DNA from: Spirodela intermedia
Taxonomy: Eukaryota; Streptophyta; Magnoliopsida; Alismatales; Araceae
Direction of reading: 5' to 3'
Length of the DNA: 64,000 nt
Assembly: GCA_902729315.2 (NCBI GenBank)
Contig: LR746270.1
Span: 2,784,501 to 2,848,500, forward strand
In this document: positions 10,451-22,225 of the stretch, piece by piece
Layout of the letters: each line of letters opens with the position of its first letter
Position numbering within the stretch: the stretch's first letter is position 1
Made by a program: the position numbers and the translations under genes
The notes under the pieces: generated by a model
What the model saw: the letters and a program-made list of their open reading frames with translations, nothing else
Told to the model about the DNA's origin: nothing
Databases searched by the model: none

Positions 10451-13400
10451 AATTAGTATTAGAAAATTACACAAAATGAGAAATAAATTCTATTTGGGAG
10501 GCACTATTTGGGAAGAAGAAAATGCCGAGCAATATCTATGAAAGATAAACAAAAATTAGATTAGAATGCATCAATTGTGATTCAATTGAACTTGTTAAGT
10601 GGGGTCCTACAAGAAGTTATCCATTAAAAGACTACAATTGTCATGTGACTATAATTAGAGTCATTGTATGTGACCAAGTTCATCACTAGTATGTTATTTT
10701 TGAAGCAATGCCACTTCATACTTGTCATGATAGAATATACGTCAATTAAATCACATCTTAATGAATTTAATGTAATAGCATTGAATTCAAAACTTTCATG
10801 TGAAACTTGAAGAGGAAGCCTTGGTTTTATTATTACTTTATTTATTATCATTGTCATATAAATACTTTTGAGAAACATTGTTATATGGTAGATACACAAT
10901 CTCTATTGAAGATGTTATTTTTTTTTCAAAATAATTAATGGATAAAGATATTACCAGAATAGTTTGATGGTCTTATTGTTAGAAGATGACTATGGAAAGA
11001 AATCAATTTGGAAGAAATAGAGAAACCAACTCCAAATACAAAACCAAAAATAAACTCTGAAATTATTACTACAACAAATACATACATGCTAATGGTTAAA
11101 AACTCAAAATAAATCAGAAAAATAAAGCAAAGAAAAAACTTAGTTGAGCTGAAAATTCAATAGAGGTTAATGTTGGCAAAGAATAGAATAACAATTATGT
11201 TCCCTTTGTCTAGGACATTAGATCTGAAGATGATTGGATTTTGGTTTCAAGTTGTTAAATACCATATGACCCTAATATAAAGTTTTCTCTCTATATAAGC
11301 AAATCAATAGTGGAGTTGTTTTGATGAGAAATGATGTCTCATGTAAGACGATTATGATTGATTTGGTTTGATAAAATGTTTGATGGCAGTGTGAGAACAT
11401 TTACATGAGTTTGACGTTCAAATTTAAAGAAAAAATCATCTCTATGGACACTATTGATGTAAATGTCCATAAATATTCAATTGATAGTGGAGTTATGAAT
11501 ATTAGAAATTAAGAACTTACCATGATAGAGGGGAGAATGTACGGTGGCCCATACATCTTATTAGGTGTCACAATTTTTAGTATAGTTGTTGAATCATCTA
11601 CCTTTATGAAAAAATACAGTATTAACTTATGACATATGAGGTTGGAATATATGACGCTGGATATATGCTTTGTGGATGAAGTATTGAAATGGTGAAGTTT
11701 TGTGAACATTAAATTTTTAGGAAGGAGAAAAAAGTCAACTTTTAGACACTGGTATACAAATAGAAAGATGCACTTAATTATTTTAAATTATATCCTTGGT
11801 TTCCTTCTTGTGTTGCATAAAAAAAATAGTACATGTTATTTTCTATCTCTCAGTGACAATTATTGTAGGAAAATTAGGATGTTTACACTTAAATAAAAAG
11901 ATGAAATGTTTAACTATTTAAATAATTAAAGACTTTGATTAAAAATTGGACATGAAAGAAAATCAAGAGCTTGGGACTGATAACATGCTAAAGTTTTACT
12001 CCACAAAATTGATCAATTCTACAATAGAGAAGATATGTTAGGTAACATATAATGGGATTACTCCATAGTAAAATGAAGGGGCATAATAGATGAATAAAAG
12101 CCTTTTAGATGGAGCATGTTGTATGCTGTCAAATGTAGGTCTTAACAAAGTCTTTTGGATATAAGCAATACCCATACCATATCATCTATTGACAAATTTA
12201 CAAAAAAATCTATCAGCTTTAAAACTCTAGAAGAAATGTTGTTAGATAATCCTTTGGACTAGTATGAGGTAATAGTTATTTGTTACCTTTCTTATGCCCA
12301 TGTTAGTGATTAAAAATTTAGAATCAAGGACAACAAAGTATATGTTTTTGGTTGTGTTTCAAGAGTCAAAGGATGTAGATGCTAATTTAAAGGAATATCA
12401 CTTTTGATGAATTCATATTTTTACATAAAAAAGAGATGTTTGTCTCATAAATACATATTTTCCTAATGGTGTTACAAAATGTGGAATTTGATGTTAAAGG
12501 TTCAAATGAAAGGTCTTCTTAGTGAGACAAACTTAAGGTTCCTAGCACATGTTTGATGATGGTTACTTCATAAATTGAACATTATTATTTTGCATGACAT
12601 CAACAAATAAGAGAGATTAGACTACCCTTGAGGTATGAGATGTTATAATATAATAAATCTTATAAATTTTTAAATACTATATCTCATGAGGATGCTAATA
12701 AATAGATAGTTGTTGCAGAAGGGGAAATTGAATATCTTCATAAAAATCAGTCTTTTAATATGAAGAAAATGGTTGGTTGCAAAAATGTCTTCAAGAAGAA
12801 ACAATACTCTCCAAGTATTAAAGATGTTAACGACAAGATACAACTAGTTGTAAAAAACTATAACTAGGTAGAAGATATCAATGATAATAATATTTTTCAC
12901 ATGTTATTAAACATAGCTCTATTTGTGTTCTATTAACATGTGCTGCATCACATAGCTTATAGTTAAAGTAGATGCATTTTAAAATAGTATTTCTACATAG
13001 TGAACTTGAAAAGAAATTTGTATGCATACATCCTAAAGGTTTTTTAGTTAAAAAATATATAATCATATATAATTATTTAATTTTTTTTGTATGATATTGT
13101 AGAGAAAGTGGGTCAGGCCCATATATCTCTATAGTTATGAAACAATCTCTTAGGCATTAGTACAAAATATTTGATGGATTTATGACTTAACATGGTTCTT
13201 TATGAGTAAATTCGACAATTCTATTTATTTTAAAAATTATCTCATGATTTCTTTATTTGAGAAAATGACTTAGGAATAGCCAAAAATATTATCATAACAA
13301 AGATCTAAATAAACATAGGTAAAAGCGAGTTGTATTTTGACTCAGGCTAAGTGCATTGAAAAGGTACTTAAAATCTTTGACATGTGATATACCAAGCATG

Positions 13401-13924
13401 TTGTTACCCCTCTTGCTACTCATTTTAAGATTTCAATTTTCTTATCACCATAATCTCTAGAAGAAGAAAAATATGAAGCTAGTTAGAAAGTTACCTTACA
13501 GCCTATCATTGCATTATAAACTAAGTAAATAATGTTTATGATAATTACATAGGTGGTAAAGAAGTATATGGTTACGAGGTTTGTTTTGTCAATTAATTCA
13601 AATCAAAAGATAAATATTGTCTATTGTGATAGTCAAAGAACTATTCATTTAATTAATGATAAAAACTATATTGATGTCATATATCATTTTATTTGAAAAA
13701 TTATTAATAGAAGATTGTTATAGAAGACAACTTTGCAGACATTTTGACAAAATATTTTTCATTCACAATGTTTAAACTTTATTTAAGCTTAACGGAAGTT
13801 TTTTTCATTGTTTGTAGGATCTTATGGAAAGCTTAGTGTAAACTTTGAATGGCACTTATGTTGACCAAGACAAATAGTTGTTTCCTCAGTTGACTTAGTC
13901 AACCCATAAAGAGAAGACCATTCA

Positions 13925-14350
13925 AACTTCTTCTATTTCTCTTTTATTTTATTTATGGATTGGTTCCAGGAATGAACTTAGTCATGCCATCTTTGTACAA
14001 AACATATATACAAAAAGGGAGCTTGATATAGAGAAAAATAAGATAACCTCTCTCTCTAGCATTGATAATTGATTATCGAATGAATAACCACTTTCATGGC
14101 TTTACTATGAGTTTTATTCTCCTTTATTCACATTTTTTGTTTCCTGATTCATATGGGAACTTATCTGCTGATTTTGGTGGAAATGAAGAGGTGTTTCAGC
14201 CTCTTATTTTCCAAATGAAACCTATGTATCTTTATTCTCCCTGATCCTCTTTGGATATCAATCTCTTTGTAGATCATGTATCTTTTGCCTATTATTTTGT
14301 TGCTATATCAAACCATTGGATTCAAGTCATTCTCTCATGAACTGATATCA
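13925..14350 (+). repeat. 3' LTR of copia relic A (limits approximate)
   Basis: It matches the 5' LTR and is followed at about 14342 by CTGATATCAAAGTATT. That resembles a copia initiator-Met tRNA primer site, normally found after a 5' LTR. Confidence 0.7.
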
Positions 14351-14650
14351 AAGTATTATTAGGCATCTAGTGTTGAAAATTTGAAAAGTACAAGATGTTT
14401 AGAAAGTTTCATATTGAGAAGTTCAATTAGAGAATTAACATTTCAGAATATGACAAGTTAACTCACCTAAGGCTATAGAAGTCACTATTTAGGAAAAAGA
14501 AAACACTAAACACTATGTTCATATAAGAGAAAGAAGAATGAAGTGTGACGAACACTATGCTGAACACTATGTATGTGGAAGAGAAAATGACATTATTATT
14601 TTACTTAATTTTGAATAACGTGTGGGAAAGTTTCAACCCTTTTCTTGAGC
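14351..14650 (+). mobile_element. Second copia gag leader attached to the 3' LTR of relic A
   Basis: The sequence after the second LTR resembles the sequence after the first: a GTCACTATTTAGGAAAAAG block near 14483 matches GGCACTATTTGGGAAGAAG near 10500. A gag-like LILNNVWESFNP frame lies near 14605-14640. This suggests a tandem LTR-internal-LTR-internal arrangement that was later truncated. Confidence 0.55.
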
Positions 14651-15259
14651 TAGTCTTTCTAATTCTGTAGGAAAAAGAAAAAAATAGATCAAGACATCAG
14701 TTTATTTGTAATATATGATTATTTATGATTGTACAATTAAGTGTTGAATTACGCAGAATACCCCTATGATTTTTTTTGGTAATGAGAACCCCCATTACAA
14801 AAATAAGATCCAAGATTAAGAAGATCCGAAGCAGTCATTTAATTTTTCTTATGGGATAAATTATGCCCAAAACCTGATTCTTGCTTTGAGCCTAGTTTAT
14901 GGGCTTCTCGTGGTTGCTGGAGAGGAGTCGTCCGCCGAGGTGCCCTCGTGGGTTTGGCCACTCTCCGGCGAGGTAGCGGCCGTCACCGGTGGCGGGGGCG
15001 CCGCTTCCCACAGGTTCATCCACCGGCGTGGCTCATCCGAATGCTGAGCATTTTTTTCTCAACTCTTTTGGAACGCGTCTTGTCTGAGCTCCCTGTCAAC
15101 GTGGTCTTCGCGGCGGCGGAGTATCTGACCTTCGTGTCGGAGGAAAACGACGGGGGCAGCCAGCTGTGCCGTGGCCCTCCCCCATCTCCTCCTTGTTTTC
15201 TTGCAGAGCGAGAATGTGCAGATCTCCTGAAGGAGGGAGGTTCTTCGGGGAGCTGGGCC
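14651..15259 (+). promoter_or_regulatory. Upstream region of extensin gene 1
   Basis: AT-rich up to about 14880, then abruptly GC-rich. A 364-codon frame running into the extensin gene (14948-16042) is a shadow of GC-rich sequence. No defined regulatory motif is recognised apart from the TATA box listed separately. Confidence 0.4.
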
Positions 15260-15265
15260 TATAAA
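15260..15265 (+). promoter_or_regulatory. TATA box of extensin gene 1
   Basis: TATAAA sits 40-46 nt before the first in-frame ATG at 15306. This implies a 5' UTR of only about 10-20 nt and favours 15306 over any upstream start. Confidence 0.75.
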
Positions 15266-15305
15266 GGCGGTGAGGGGATCCTCCTGCCGGAGAAGACGGA
15301 GGGAG

Positions 15306-16559
15306 ATGGAGAGAATGAGGCTGAGGATGGCCTTGACGGCGGTCCTCCTCGTCGTCGTCCTGACGGCGGATGTCACCGTCGCCGACCTCACGATCTCCAT
15401 AGGACTTCCCCCTCTGCTGCCCATCTTCGAGCCGCCGTCACCGCCGTCACCGCCGCCGCCGCCGCCCGAGGACGACTATTACGACTCGCCGCCGCCGCCG
15501 TCGCCGTCACCGTCTCCACCGTACTATTACAAGTCCCCACCGCCGCCGTCGCCGTCACCGCCGCCTCCTTACCATTACAAGTCTCCGCCACCGCCGTCAC
15601 CTTCACCGCCGCCTCCTTACCATTACAAGTCCCCGCCACCGCCCTCGCCTTCATGGCCGCCTCCTTTCCAGTCCAAGTTCCTGCCACCGCCGCCTCCTTT
15701 CCAGTACAAGTTCCCGCCACCGCCGCCTCCTTACCATTACAGGTTCCCGCCACCGCCGTCACCTTCACGGCCCCCTCCTTTCCATTACAGGTTCCCGCCA
15801 CCACCACTGCCTCCTTACCATTACAAGTTCCCGCCACCGCCGTCACCTTCAGGGTCCCCTCCTTTCCATTACAGGTTCCCGCCACCACCGGCGCCTCCTT
15901 ACCATTATACGTTCCCGCCACCGCCGTCACCTTCACAGCCGCCTCCTTTTCATTACAGGTTCCCGCCACCACCGGCGCCTCCTTACCATTACAGATCGCC
16001 TCCTCCGCCTTGGCGGTCACCGCCGTCTCCTTACCATTATAGATCGCCTCCGCCGCCGTCGCCGTCACCGCCGCCTCCATACCACTACAAGTCCCCGCCG
16101 CCACCTTCGCCGTCGCCGCCGCCTCCTTCACTACCTCCTCCATCGCCGCCGCCTCCTTCCCCACCTCCTCCGTCGCCGCCGCCTCCTTCCCCACCTCCTC
16201 CATCGCCGCCGCCTCCTTCACCACCTCCTCCATCGCCGCCACTACCTTCACCACCTCCTCCATCGCCGCCGCCTCCTTCACCACCTCCTCCATCGTCGCC
16301 GCCTCCACCACCTCCTCCATCGCCGCTGCCTCCGTCCCCACCTCCTCCACCGCCGGAACCTTCCCCTCCGCCGCCGTACTATTACATTTCGCCACCTCCA
16401 CCGTCGCCGCCGCCTCCTTCCCCGCCTCCGCCGTACTCCTACGAATCACCTCCTCCACCATCGCCGGCGTCTACGCCGCCATTCTCACGTTACCATTTTC
16501 CTCCTCGTCATCCAGTCTACAAGTTCAAGTCTCCGCCGCCGCCGCCATACCCGTCGTGA
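15306..16559 (+). CDS. Extensin-like hydroxyproline-rich glycoprotein 1 (417 aa, intronless)
   Basis: Seen: a signal peptide (MERMRLRMALTAVLLVVVLT, cleavage near residue 27 after ADVTVA), then a Pro-rich chain. In order it holds YYYKSPPPPSPSPPPP and YHYKSPPPP units; a central block where SPPPP becomes FPPPP (YHYRFPPPP, FHYRFPPPPAP); a long run of SPPPPSPPPPS without Tyr; then YYYISPPPP, YSYESPPPP and a C-terminal VYKFKSPPPPPYPS. Known: extensins are secreted, Pro is hydroxylated and arabinosylated in SPPPP, and YXY motifs form isodityrosine crosslinks in the wall. Inferred: a crosslinking wall protein whose Phe-substituted middle should carry less Ser-linked galactose. The start at 15306 is the first ATG after the TATA box. 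A long antisense frame across the repeats is an artefact of composition. A chimeric HRGP is possible, but no LRR or other domain is present. Confidence 0.93.
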   Translation: MERMRLRMALTAVLLVVVLTADVTVADLTISIGLPPLLPIFEPPSPPSPPPPPPEDDYYDSPPPPSPSPSPPYYYKSPPPPSPSPPPPYHYKSPPPPSPSPPPPYHYKSPPPPSPSWPPPFQSKFLPPPPPFQYKFPPPPPPYHYRFPPPPSPSRPPPFHYRFPPPPLPPYHYKFPPPPSPSGSPPFHYRFPPPPAPPYHYTFPPPPSPSQPPPFHYRFPPPPAPPYHYRSPPPPWRSPPSPYHYRSPPPPSPSPPPPYHYKSPPPPSPSPPPPSLPPPSPPPPSPPPPSPPPPSPPPPSPPPPSPPPPSPPLPSPPPPSPPPPSPPPPSSPPPPPPPSPLPPSPPPPPPEPSPPPPYYYISPPPPSPPPPSPPPPYSYESPPPPSPASTPPFSRYHFPPRHPVYKFKSPPPPPYPS

Positions 16560-19500
16560 GTACGGGACGCCGCCGTCTCACTCCGCTGCTACAAAGAGTG
16601 TCGGTGGGAGCTGCGCAGTATTACAGTAATTAATGTACGCCTTTTTCTCAAGAATGTTGTAAGACAAGAGTAAAAATATTGTATGACTTTTTAAACCCCC
16701 GTCAAAATGAATATTATCTAAATGGCCCCTATGACATTAATTTGTTATTGAGTTTTGGCTTGTATTTTCTTGGGCGACTTGTGACCAATTAGTTCCAATC
16801 CGCATCAATTCCCCTCCACAAACCTAAATCTTGGCTCATGAATGCGCTTGACTAATGAAGCAGAAGAAGAGGAGATCATGAGTATAGTGTGTGACAGCTG
16901 GTTATGCGACCATTTTAAGATAAATTAATCACATCAAAATCATACTTAATGCGGTGAAATGTATCTATGTTTGAAAATGGGACAAGGTACCATACAATTA
17001 TAAATCTCAATTAATATAGTCAAAGTCTGGAAATGTTTTTAATCTTACTATTATTTTTGTAAGAACACAAGTGGAATTTCCTAAATTAGGTGACAATTTA
17101 TGGACACATGCTATTATCATGTTAAGGTGCCCTTCCAACATCTATGTAATTTAATCATGTTCTTGGGATCAAAGAAGGTCAAATTCATACGATTTTCTCA
17201 CAATTTTCATGATGCTTGATAGATTTCATTTAGCTTATCCTTGTTAGTAACCAACTTGATATTGTTCATAAAATTTATCAATAAATATCTCTATGGAAGA
17301 TTAGTATCATTGCATTTGTTGATATGAATCATTTTTGACTATTGCTATCGTTGAATGAAATATTTATCCAACCTTAGATCAATGTCTAAATGCATACTTT
17401 AATCCAACATAAAAAAAAATGGTTAAAAAATGTTGACTTCCTCTCACATACCAATTCGGCTGAATGAGAATAAAACTCCAAACATAATGGTAGTTTTTAG
17501 TCCACCAAGATATGCCAAGGCTGACTCTACTTGATTTGCACAAGATTCAGGTCTGCTATTAATTGAACAGATGTTTGAAAAATGGATGGAAACGATATAA
17601 GCAACCCTAATCTAGTCACCATAATAGAATTTTCATTAGATAGACAAACTTTATTCAATGATGCATTCTCACATTTCTCTTCATAGGCTATTTAACGAAT
17701 CACAAAAAAATTATTATGGTGATCACTAACATATACATAGATACTTTTAAATAAGGTTTTGTTGTCCAAGTGAACATAGATGTGATGGGGATGCCTAATA
17801 TATAACAGAGACTAGAGATGAAAATTTTTGCGAAAAGTAATGGATGCTTATTTTTTCTAATAAAAACTTTACAGATATGGTAATCAAAATTAGTTAGGTT
17901 CATCAACTAAAATATAAGATGTTTAAAAACTATATACTTATGCTGGAAATGAATTCAGTAGGAATCTATTGTTTGTTGATTCATGAGAGGTAAAAAAGTT
18001 TAGACGATAGGAAACATTATTTAGGTAAATCAATCTTGAGTCAAAATTACGAAATTGACAACATTGTAAACAAAAATTTAGACAACTCACAACATTAGGG
18101 GCAAGTTTCTTATTGAGTTCTAATTTTTCTTAACTAGAATATATATTTATCTTGTCTTAGTTTTATAGATTGAGATTAACCTCTTTATATAAAGAATTAC
18201 ACTATAGAAATCAATGTACAAGTACTAATTTAGAGGCTGAAATATGGAGAAAACCAATGGAATAAATAAACCATAATACTGTGTTTTTGATTTTATATGG
18301 GTTTTACAAAGCCTAAGACCATCTTTTAGGCATTGCCTAAGACCTATTTAAGTCCATCCCATTCATGCTTGAAAGTTCTCAACTCGATACAAACTAACTA
18401 TTCAAACTGAAATGACAGAGCACACAAAACAAAGTTATGGTTCAACTTGGAAAGTGGCCTATGTTAGATGTTCTTAAAGTGGGGAATCCAAGTCATTAAG
18501 CCCAAACATATAAGGACCATCTTGCTCAAATTAAGGGATGATAAATCACATAGAGAAAAGAGGTGTATGACTTCATTACATGTTCCCTTCACTTCCTCTT
18601 TTCAACAATGGCATTCCAAGAACTATCGAAAAAACTCAAATTCTAGAGCCTTGTGTTTGAAGAACCATCTTAGGCAACTCCTTGTCTAACATCCTACTCT
18701 AACAAAATCCTTCAATGGAGAAAATGTTCTCATCTTCTATTGAAGGCAGAAATAGAAACTATTTGAATTGTTTTTGTTATCTTCGTTGTTGTGTGATTGA
18801 AATTTGACAAATGTTGATGCATCTATAATGTACATGCAATGAGGTTTACTTAGGACAACTAAAACTTAAGATTCTAGGGGGTAAGTATGGGTGCATGGAG
18901 CATAAGTTATGTGAGAAGTTCCCAATCCCAAAAAAGTACAAGAATAGTAAAATTGAAGTGTTGATCTGATGTGCACTTGTCACTATATTTAAATACTCAT
19001 CATTTAATAAAATTTATAAGTAAGACTTGAAAATATTTTAGCATAGGTGTAAGCCTCAGATCAAATATAAGGAGATTGATTAATCTATCATGAAAACTTG
19101 ATCTAGTTTATATTATTGATATTTAATGTTTACCATTATTTAATAAAAAACTATCAAGTATTATACCTATTAAAGATGTAAATATATTTATATAAAATGG
19201 GTGAAGAGAAGAGAAAAAAGAAGGTGGAGGAAAGAAGAAGAAAAAGAGAAGATTATTTATAGAGAAAATGAAGGATTTTTAAGGTAGAAGAGACAGAGAG
19301 GGAGAGATAGACAAGGGGAGAGAAAGAGATCTCACAAGAGAGGGAGAGAGAGGAAGGGATAGAAAGAGATCTCACAAGAGAGGTGGAGAGAAGGAGAGAT
19401 AGGAAGAGATCTCATGAGAGAGTAGAGAGGGAGAGAAATTAAGATGAATAATAAAGAGAGAAAAATAGTCATCTTGTTTTCATAGTGACCATGATTATTA

Positions 19501-20266
19501 GACGAATGTGTTTTGAGAATTCACACACATGACATGAGTTGAGGTGTGGATGTCTTCACTTTATTTTAACACCTAAACACTTATTAATTAGCCTTTAATC
19601 TCACTGGTTTCATGCTCTAAATAAAAAAGTAATCATTATTCATGTAATATTGAGAACATGAATACTTCAAGATTCAATTGTGAAAATTAATAAAATTAAG
19701 TTAGTCACGATCTTAGCTTAATTTTATTTGAGTTTTGAAAGATTTAGAAGAGGAATGAAGATCATTAATTAGGTTTTGAATCAATTATACTTATCTTTAT
19801 CAAAAAATATAGAAAAATAAAAATAATTTGACATAAAATTTAAATAAATGATGAAAATAGAAAAGAAATCACTGCCCAATGTTAGTCTACTTCTTGGGCA
19901 ACTAGAAACACTAGTGTAGTGACTTGGTTTTATCTAAACGTACCACACCACACTTGTAATCACATGAATATCATTCAGAAGTATTGTGTCACTTGTTTGG
20001 AGAGATCCACTGAGAAGAAGGGTCAACCACACATTCATTGTCTTTTAAAGAGAGAAAGGAGGAGCTAAACACTCACTAGAGGCCTTGAGTGCAGTTGGAG
20101 GAAGTAGTGAGCTTGTTGATCGTTGGAGGTGTAGATCACACGAAAGAGAGTAAGAAATGAATGTCATATTTACGACTATCATTGGGATTTTAAAGATAAC
20201 TGATAATATTTATTTTACATGATGGTAATTAAAAATGATCTTTATATCCTTAACATCAATACGTGT
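16560..20266. other. Intergenic, AT-rich, with a polypurine tract
   Basis: No gene or transposon domain is recognised. Downstream of extensin 1 the first 120 nt include AATTAATGTA and AAAATATTGT elements that may serve 3' end formation. At 19196-19445 one strand is almost pure purine and repeats a unit with GAGATCTCACAAGAGAGG about three times. Confidence 0.55.
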
Positions 20267-20615
20267 GAGAACTTAAGTTCCTAGTATTGTGGCGCTTCAC
20301 TTGTCGCCAAGTCAACTATCTTTGGTCACATGACACATGAGCATTATAGGATTAATCCACCACCAATTATTATTAACTGAGAACTTAACTTCTCGATATC
20401 GCGGTGCTTCGCTCACCACTAGATCATCTTCTTTTGATCATGTATTGTGCTAAGTACTGAGCGTTGTAAGATTAACCTATTGTAAACCATTACTGATCAA
20501 AAACTTTATGTTTCGGGTATCATGGTGCTCTACCTACTATTTGATCAGTCTTTTCCAGTCATGTGATGTGTTGAGTGCCATAGGATCAATGAGTCATGAA
20601 TCACTATCTGAAACA
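20267..20615. repeat. Three imperfect tandem repeats of about 112-119 bp
   Basis: Units lie at about 20267-20378, 20379-20497 and 20498-20615. Each holds, in order, an ACTTAAGTTC-like start, a GGTGCTTC-like core, a TGATCA/GGTCA..CATG block and a GCATTATAGGATTAA-like end. The copies are diverged, and this may be the internal repeat of an old LTR. Confidence 0.75.
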
Positions 20616-22175
20616 TACATAAAATCTTTAGTCCCATATTGGTTTTTTTGATGTACATGTCACTTATATATTATAACACTTCCAAGTGGTTTTAACAAGT
20701 CCTCAATCTGGGCGCAAGCCATGGGCTGCAAGGGTAGTTGTTTGTGGCCCATTATTATAAAACATAATATAATATAATATATTATTATATTGAAGAATAT
20801 TTTTATTTTTTTATTTGAAAGAAGCAATACATTAACTCATTTAACTTATAATTTTCGAAATTAACTATATAAAATTACATTTTCTTCTACAAATTAAAAT
20901 AATAAGCTACTTAAAGAAAACAAATAAAGTATTAATGATCTTAGAAGTAGATGTAGAAAAAAAGGGTTTGACTTACCTATTATAAACCTTCACATCTCAA
21001 GTATTTCTCTCCTAATATCCCAATTTAATTAACTCAAGATAACATTAAGAAAGCTTAAAATTGAGATACATTAAAAAAAGATATTACAATTAAATTAACT
21101 AGATTCACATGGTTAGTTTGATCATGTATTTCCTTAAATCATTTTGGCAGGACTAAACAAATCTTTCTATATAAATTTCAAAGTGGTAGATTTTCAAGTG
21201 TTAGTAACAAAGTGTCCATGTTAATCAAATATAATAGACTGTCATCATTTTGTCTTTTCCTAATAAAGTATAGGTAGAATCAAATTTTGGTGGGTAAACA
21301 TGCTTGTATTTGCTCATTTGGGTTGACACACTTTCTCAGTGGGTCAACACACTTTTTGGATTCTTCTCTTCTTGTCTCCTCTCATTTTACTTTAAATTGA
21401 CTTCTTTTGATATAGTTTAATTAGGCTTGATAGACATGACTTTTGACATCAATTTTCTTCATTCATTTGAGCCCTAAAAAATATATTTAAAAAACAATAG
21501 AAATGAGATCTTAAGACTTATATCTTGACTTAGATGATTCTCGTGACATAATTAGATTTTTGTGTGCAATTTGTTGGCATCATGACAAGTCAAATGTTTT
21601 GCTATACTGCCTAAAGATCTACATGGGCTTAGTTTTGGATTCACTTTTTTTTTTAATGTGCCATGCTTGTATCAAATCTTAATTAAATAGTCATCATAAA
21701 GACCTGGTATATCGACTAGACCTTGCCCCATAGATCAACACTAGCAGATCAAGTAAGGGTTTTACTTGAAATGCAAACATCAAGTTACCTCAAATCTGAA
21801 AAACCACTAATTTAGAATATACGTTTGAACTTGATGTTTGTATTCCTTGGTCAATTTGATGAACATAAGTCAAGTTGATATCAAGCATTTTGTAGCAAAA
21901 TTGCATTTGAGAAGCGCCGAACAAGGTTACAACTTGGAACCCCAATAGTCAGGCTAAGAGCGTCAGGAACTTGCAATCAATTGAAGTCTCTATTGTAATG
22001 CAGTAGGTGCAGATTAAGACATCGTATACTCAGCTTAAAAGCCATTTTGTCCTTATTTGGCTGAAAAAATGCTCATGCCTTAGTTTGACCCGCTGGATAC
22101 ACCCACAAGCTGAGGGGAAGGCATAACATGTGTGGCTGTCACTACTGACACGGATGGGCTTCTGCTGGAGAAATG

Positions 22176-22225
<50 letters not shown>

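Larger units (their letters stand above)
10031..14350 (+). mobile_element. Decayed Ty1/copia retrotransposon A
   Basis: Seen on the plus strand in broken frames: an integrase-end trace with GGGYKGYRLW-like remains near 12330-12430; an RT trace near 12750-12800 (KKMVGCKNVFKKK-like); HVIKHSSICVLLTCAASHSL near 12897-12956; LTQAKCIEKVLKIFDM near 13336-13384; and LINDKNYIDVIYHFI near 13650-13695. The order and spacing are those of copia pol. Two related flanking segments serve as LTRs. Many stops and frameshifts mean no functional product. The element is old: the LTRs differ at many sites and the primer binding site after the 5' LTR is lost. Confidence 0.82.

Noticed and set aside
14948-16042. 364-codon plus-strand ORF overlapping extensin 1
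   Set aside because: Starts upstream of the TATA box and reads the extensin repeats in the wrong frame (LPLQVPATA-type repeats).
15388-16461. 357-codon antisense ORF across extensin 1
   Set aside because: It is the reverse frame of a CCG/CCT/TCA-biased repeat, giving Ala/Glu/Val-rich nonsense; no start context or domain.
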